20,788 nucleotides of DNA, taken from positions 1-20,788 of the forward strand of contig JADDIW010000101.1 of the NCBI GenBank assembly GCA_018136815.1, read 5' to 3'. The stretch is from Isochrysis galbana (taxonomy: Eukaryota; Haptophyta; Isochrysidales; Isochrysidaceae). Below, one piece after another: positions 17,801-20,788 of this stretch. A program made the position numbers and the translations under genes. Below the pieces are notes generated by a model that searched no databases, was not told the origin of the DNA, and saw nothing but the letters and a program-made list of their open reading frames with translations. Position 1 is the stretch's first letter. Each line of letters starts with the position of its first letter.

Positions 17801-19772
17801 GTGCGCACGAGCGCCGCAAGCGGCGCCGCGCAGCCCACCGCTGCCGCGCAGCCCCCGCACGGACGCGGCGTGCGAGCCCACCACGGCCACACACGGCCGG
17901 AGCGCCTCGGGTAGCAGCACGTTGAGCATGTCCGCGAGCAGTGCACACACCTGCCGGCGGTACGCGAAGACAAGCGTGCGCCCGGGTGTGCCGCCCGTCT
18001 GAGTGGGCTCATCAGCGGCCGTCTTCTCTACGAGGGCGCGCACGAGCTCGGCCACCTTGGAAGAGACCATCTCCGAGTCGTCGAGGGGCGGCTTGCGCAA
18101 GGGGCGCAGCCTGCGCTCCAACTCGGAATACGTGGCCGACCACCGCTGCCTCAGCGCCACGCCCATGCCGGCAGCGGGCGGGGCCGCTTCGGCTCCGCTC
18201 TCCTCATCCTCCGGATACAGCCAGAAGGCTCGTTCCGAGGACGGTTGGTCGATGGCCTCGAGCACGCGGTGCGCCGCTTGCCACTGGGCCCACGCGCCCA
18301 GCTGCCGTCCCACATCGGCGACAGCAGCCTCGATGCGCGCCCAGATGGCTGCGAACGCGCGGTCGACCCCTTGTTCGCCCAGCTCCAGACAAGCCCCCGC
18401 GATCGCCTCCTCCACCCCCCTCATCACGGTCATGGCACGAGGCGAGGGCTGCGCGCCATCGAAGCGCACAAAGCGCGGCTCAAGGCAAGGCACCTCCACG
18501 GTCGAGCAGAACGTGAAGGCGTCGAGCAGTTGCTCGAGCTCGTCCATCGCAGCGCGCACACCCTCCGCCGTCGGCGGCTCCTTCACCGACCCCTCAATCA
18601 TGGAGGCTGTCAGCCCGAGCACGCGCGGCCGCTGATTGGCGGGTGTGGCGCGATAGAAACTGCGCATCAGCACGGCGTACGGCGAAGCGCCGAGGAGGTT
18701 GTGCACCTCGTCAAAGATGAGGAGGCCGATCTGATTCATTCGCGTCTCGGCGTGCGTGAGCGCACGCTCCAGCAGCGCGGGCGTCGTCACAATCAGTTGG
18801 CAGCTCTCCGCCGCGCACCTAGAGCCGGAATACAAGGGGGGGAGGGGGGGGGACACGGCTCATCGCACAATACCGTGCCCGTGATGGCCCGCTTGCGCAG
18901 CACGGGCGTCGTGACGATCCGCCCAGGCACCACCGGAGAGTGGGACGGGAGGAGGGCGGAAGGGCGCGAGGGGGTGAGACAGCGACCCAGAGAGCGAGGG
19001 TGCGCAAACACGCGGACGGGGCGAGGGGGACACGCACAGCCGGAGAGCAGGAGAGAACGAGAGGGCAACAGTGGAGGGTAACAGAGAGGCCGATCGGAGG
19101 GAGCGGTTGGGAGGGAGAGTGAGAGAGCGGCTTGAACCACGAGCGGAAGTGCAGCAGGTGCGGAGAGCGCGAGAACAGAGAAGAGCGAGAGCGGGGAGCA
19201 CGAGAGCAAAGGCGAGGAGTGTAGGATGGGCGGCGGCGGACGAGCGTGAGCCCTGCGGGGGGAAGGACCCCGCTCGAAAAAAGAACGGCGGCGGTGGGGT
19301 GCGGGATGGGGGAGTGGGTGGGGGCGGAAGGGGGGGGAGGGGGCGAGAATGTGGGTGTGGTGGGAGGAGCCGGCGTCGTCCGCACACACCTCCACCCAAG
19401 GCTCGCCTCTTGCAGCCCTGCACACACCACTCCAAGCCTCCTCCTGCTGCTCCTCGGCGGAGGCTCTCCCGGCCTATGGAGCACGATGGACGAATCATAC
19501 TCGAGAAGGACTTGCGCCTGCTGCTCGACAAGGTCGGCGGTAGGAGCGAGGAATACAATCTTCTTGTACCCTCGGCTACTCTCTCCTCCCTCTCCCTCTC
19601 CCTCTTGGAGCATCATCTGGCTCACGATCTCTGCTGCGACCACCGTCTTCCCACTGTTTGTGGGTGATATGAGAAGGAGGTTGGTGTGAGAGGCAAAGGC
19701 GGAGACGGCCTCACGCTGGTAGCCACGGAGAGAGAGGGGGAGAGCAGACCCCGGGCCACGGTGCGGCCGCAT
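11885..19772 (-). CDS. Dicer-like ribonuclease III with embedded HAD (MDP-1-type) phosphatase domain
   Basis: Two exons, 19772-19390 and 18818-11885, encode 2438 residues (7317 bases, in phase). In order: Q-like motif LRGYQREA 15-22, Walker A PTNSGKT 37-43, Ia FLAPTADLVEQQ 74-85, DEVH 164-167, GLTAS 196-200; helicase C core about 405-530 with AEGIDV and QSSGRARR; Dicer dimerisation domain about 640-747 (ending GVLDDHL); platform-like 815-905; HAD phosphatase about 1004-1200; PAZ/connector-like 1330-1480; RNase IIIa about 1540-1690 (E1589, D1593, D1668, E1671); RNase IIIb about 1785-1980 (E1821, D1825, D1947, E1950); dsRBD about 2170-2249; helical tail. The protein should cut dsRNA into small RNAs using two intramolecular RNase III sites. 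The start at 19772 is the last ATG before the Q-like motif and directly follows a GA tract; ATG 19805 is an alternative. The PAZ call is weak; the helicase, RNase III and HAD calls are strong. Confidence 0.9.
12455..12694 (-). other. dsRNA-binding domain of Dicer
   Basis: Residues about 2170-2249. There is an N-terminal helix (VSEVTRLVHQRLR), a beta segment (PFVFRVYDK), and the diagnostic basic C-terminal helix NKKEAKNLAYMRAHRVLKKK. This is a divergent but recognisable dsRBD. Confidence 0.7.
13262..13849 (-). other. RNase IIIb domain of Dicer
   Basis: The signature FQRLELLGDAVLEYA has Gln in the position typical of Dicer RNase IIIb. The second box is VGDLYEALVGAV. Catalytic acids E1821, D1825, D1947 and E1950 are intact. 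Confidence 0.88.
14132..14584 (-). other. RNase IIIa domain of Dicer
   Basis: The signature YEVLEWLGDAVLELL and the second acidic box QADLFEACLGA are both present, with 75 residues between D1593 and D1668. This is close to the simple bacterial RNase III spacing, so there is no long insertion like that in animal Dicer IIIa. Confidence 0.88.
15602..16192 (-). other. HAD / MDP-1-type phosphatase domain inside Dicer
   Basis: Residues about 1004-1200 of the predicted protein. Motif I is VVVLDLDQTVW, with nucleophile D1012, general acid D1014 and T1016. Motif II is GVRIAAASFACRD, with S1096. Motif III is HKSKHGHL, with K1129. Motif IV is LLPFDDNGHHV, with D1151 and D1152. The spacing, the LYKDV segment before motif II, and the downstream GL-x(5)-L-x-GI segment match the magnesium-dependent phosphatase-1 family (HAD subclass IIIC, Pfam Acid_PPase). 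Every residue needed for an aspartyl-phosphate phosphatase is present. The substrate is unknown: family members act on small phosphosugars or phosphotyrosine, and other HAD proteins act on RNA or DNA ends. Confidence 0.85.
18819..19389 (-). other. Intron of the Dicer gene
   Basis: The donor is GGTGGAG|GTGTGTGCG (last exon base 19390). The acceptor is GGCTCTAG|GTGCGCGG (first exon base 18818). The phase-2 junction rebuilds an AGG codon (W-R-C) and joins helicase motifs Ia and II at normal spacing. It is 571 bases long. The frame of exon 1 happens to stay open through the whole intron and ends at the TAG of the acceptor. Splicing is nevertheless required to reach motif II. Confidence 0.8.
18886..18918 (-). 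repeat. Diverged duplicate of exon 2 start inside the intron
   Basis: The minus strand encodes IVTTPVLRKRA, against IVTTPALLERA in exon 2 (18793-18761). Over 39 aligned bases 30 are identical, and four of the nine differences are silent third-position changes. The copies are 125 bases apart, and the intronic one has no nearby acceptor. Confidence 0.55.
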
Positions 19773-20345
<573 letters not shown>

Positions 20346-20788
20346 CTCCCTACTCCTACTTGTTCTCTCTCTCTTCCCCCAAAGCCTTTTCTAACTTCTA
20401 CCGCGCCTCCTGCCTCTCACTGAAGTACGCCAAGTCTATATTTAGCCTCTCCCCCAACAGCTAAAAAAGTTCCGTCCTACATTATAGGACCGCGTCCTAC
20501 GATTTCGGTGGATTTGTAGGACCCTGAGCTTGAAAGCCACACAACTTTCGAGAGTGAAGGATTGGGACTTCCCACCAACTGAAGGATAGTCCCAACTCAG
20601 TCTTGAGATCCTTAGCTCCCACTATGGCCAAGGCTGTAGACTTCGTCTTGACCAAGCATTCGGCTCCAGCGTGAACTGAGTACATCGGCCATCGGAGGCC
20701 ACCGGGTGCGTCGAGAGTTTTGTTTTTGCCCCGCAAGAGGCAAAAGCAGCCAAAACTCTCATTGGGCTTCAAAACCAAGCTTGGTCTC
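20346..20788 (-). other. Unrecognised partial frame at right edge
   Basis: On the minus strand a frame enters from the right edge and stops at 20497-20499, giving about 96 residues. The segment IVGAKDLKTELGLSFSWWEV looks protein-like, but I recognise no family. Beyond the stop, 20484-20498 is a palindrome (TAGGAC-CGC-GTCCTA) within several GTCCTAC motifs. It may be the edge of a mobile element or gene continuing outside the window. Confidence 0.3.

Noticed and set aside
18819..19389. Read-through of the intron as coding (Pro/Ser-rich extension of exon 1)
   Set aside because: The frame is open, but it leads to a stop at the acceptor TAG, has runs of Pro, and would cut the helicase between motifs Ia and II. 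The phase-correct splice restores a normal helicase.

Overview
The window looks like nuclear DNA of a photosynthetic microbial eukaryote, most likely a GC-rich alga. Three observations support this. There are genes split by GT-AG introns. One gene encodes a pentapeptide-repeat protein of the thylakoid-lumen type. There is also a Dicer-class ribonuclease, with LINE debris and very long dinucleotide tracts around it. I cannot name the species from sequence alone.

Layout from left to right. An unrecognised reading frame is open to the left edge (2-1084). After about 1 kb without a gene comes an internally deleted LINE retrotransposon (ORF1-like protein from 2095, joined near 3110-3122 to the last part of ORF2, ending 3644). 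A short hAT-like transposase remnant (minus, 3788-3976) and a small tandem repeat (about 4165-4300) follow. From 5683 to about 6703 on the minus strand is a multi-exon gene for a thylakoid-lumen pentapeptide-repeat protein; I reconstructed its last five exons, but its 5' end is unresolved. Upstream of it is a CT/CA/GA low-complexity block (7168-7652). Next are a 223-bp MITE-like element (8212-8434) and a 2.36-kb element with inverted terminal repeats (8765-11123). The larger element contains a fold-back arrangement of LINE ORF1 sequence.

The centrepiece is a minus-strand Dicer gene, 19772 to 11885, with one intron (18819-19389) and a predicted protein of 2438 residues. Its order is DExD/H helicase, Dicer dimerisation domain (DUF283), platform-like segment, a complete HAD phosphatase domain of the MDP-1 type, a PAZ/connector-like segment, RNase IIIa, RNase IIIb, a dsRNA-binding domain and an uncharacterised helical tail. 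Both RNase III sites and all HAD motifs look intact. A phosphatase built into Dicer close to the region that normally anchors the RNA end is the most unusual thing here, and I do not know of a described precedent.

A 570-bp CT tract (GA on the sense strand of the Dicer gene) abuts the proposed Dicer start codon, and a similar GA-rich sense-strand tract lies upstream of the lumen-protein gene. No Argonaute, tRNA, rRNA or CRISPR was seen. The right end (20346-20788) holds only an unrecognised partial frame. All family assignments come from reading motifs by eye; no database search was run.
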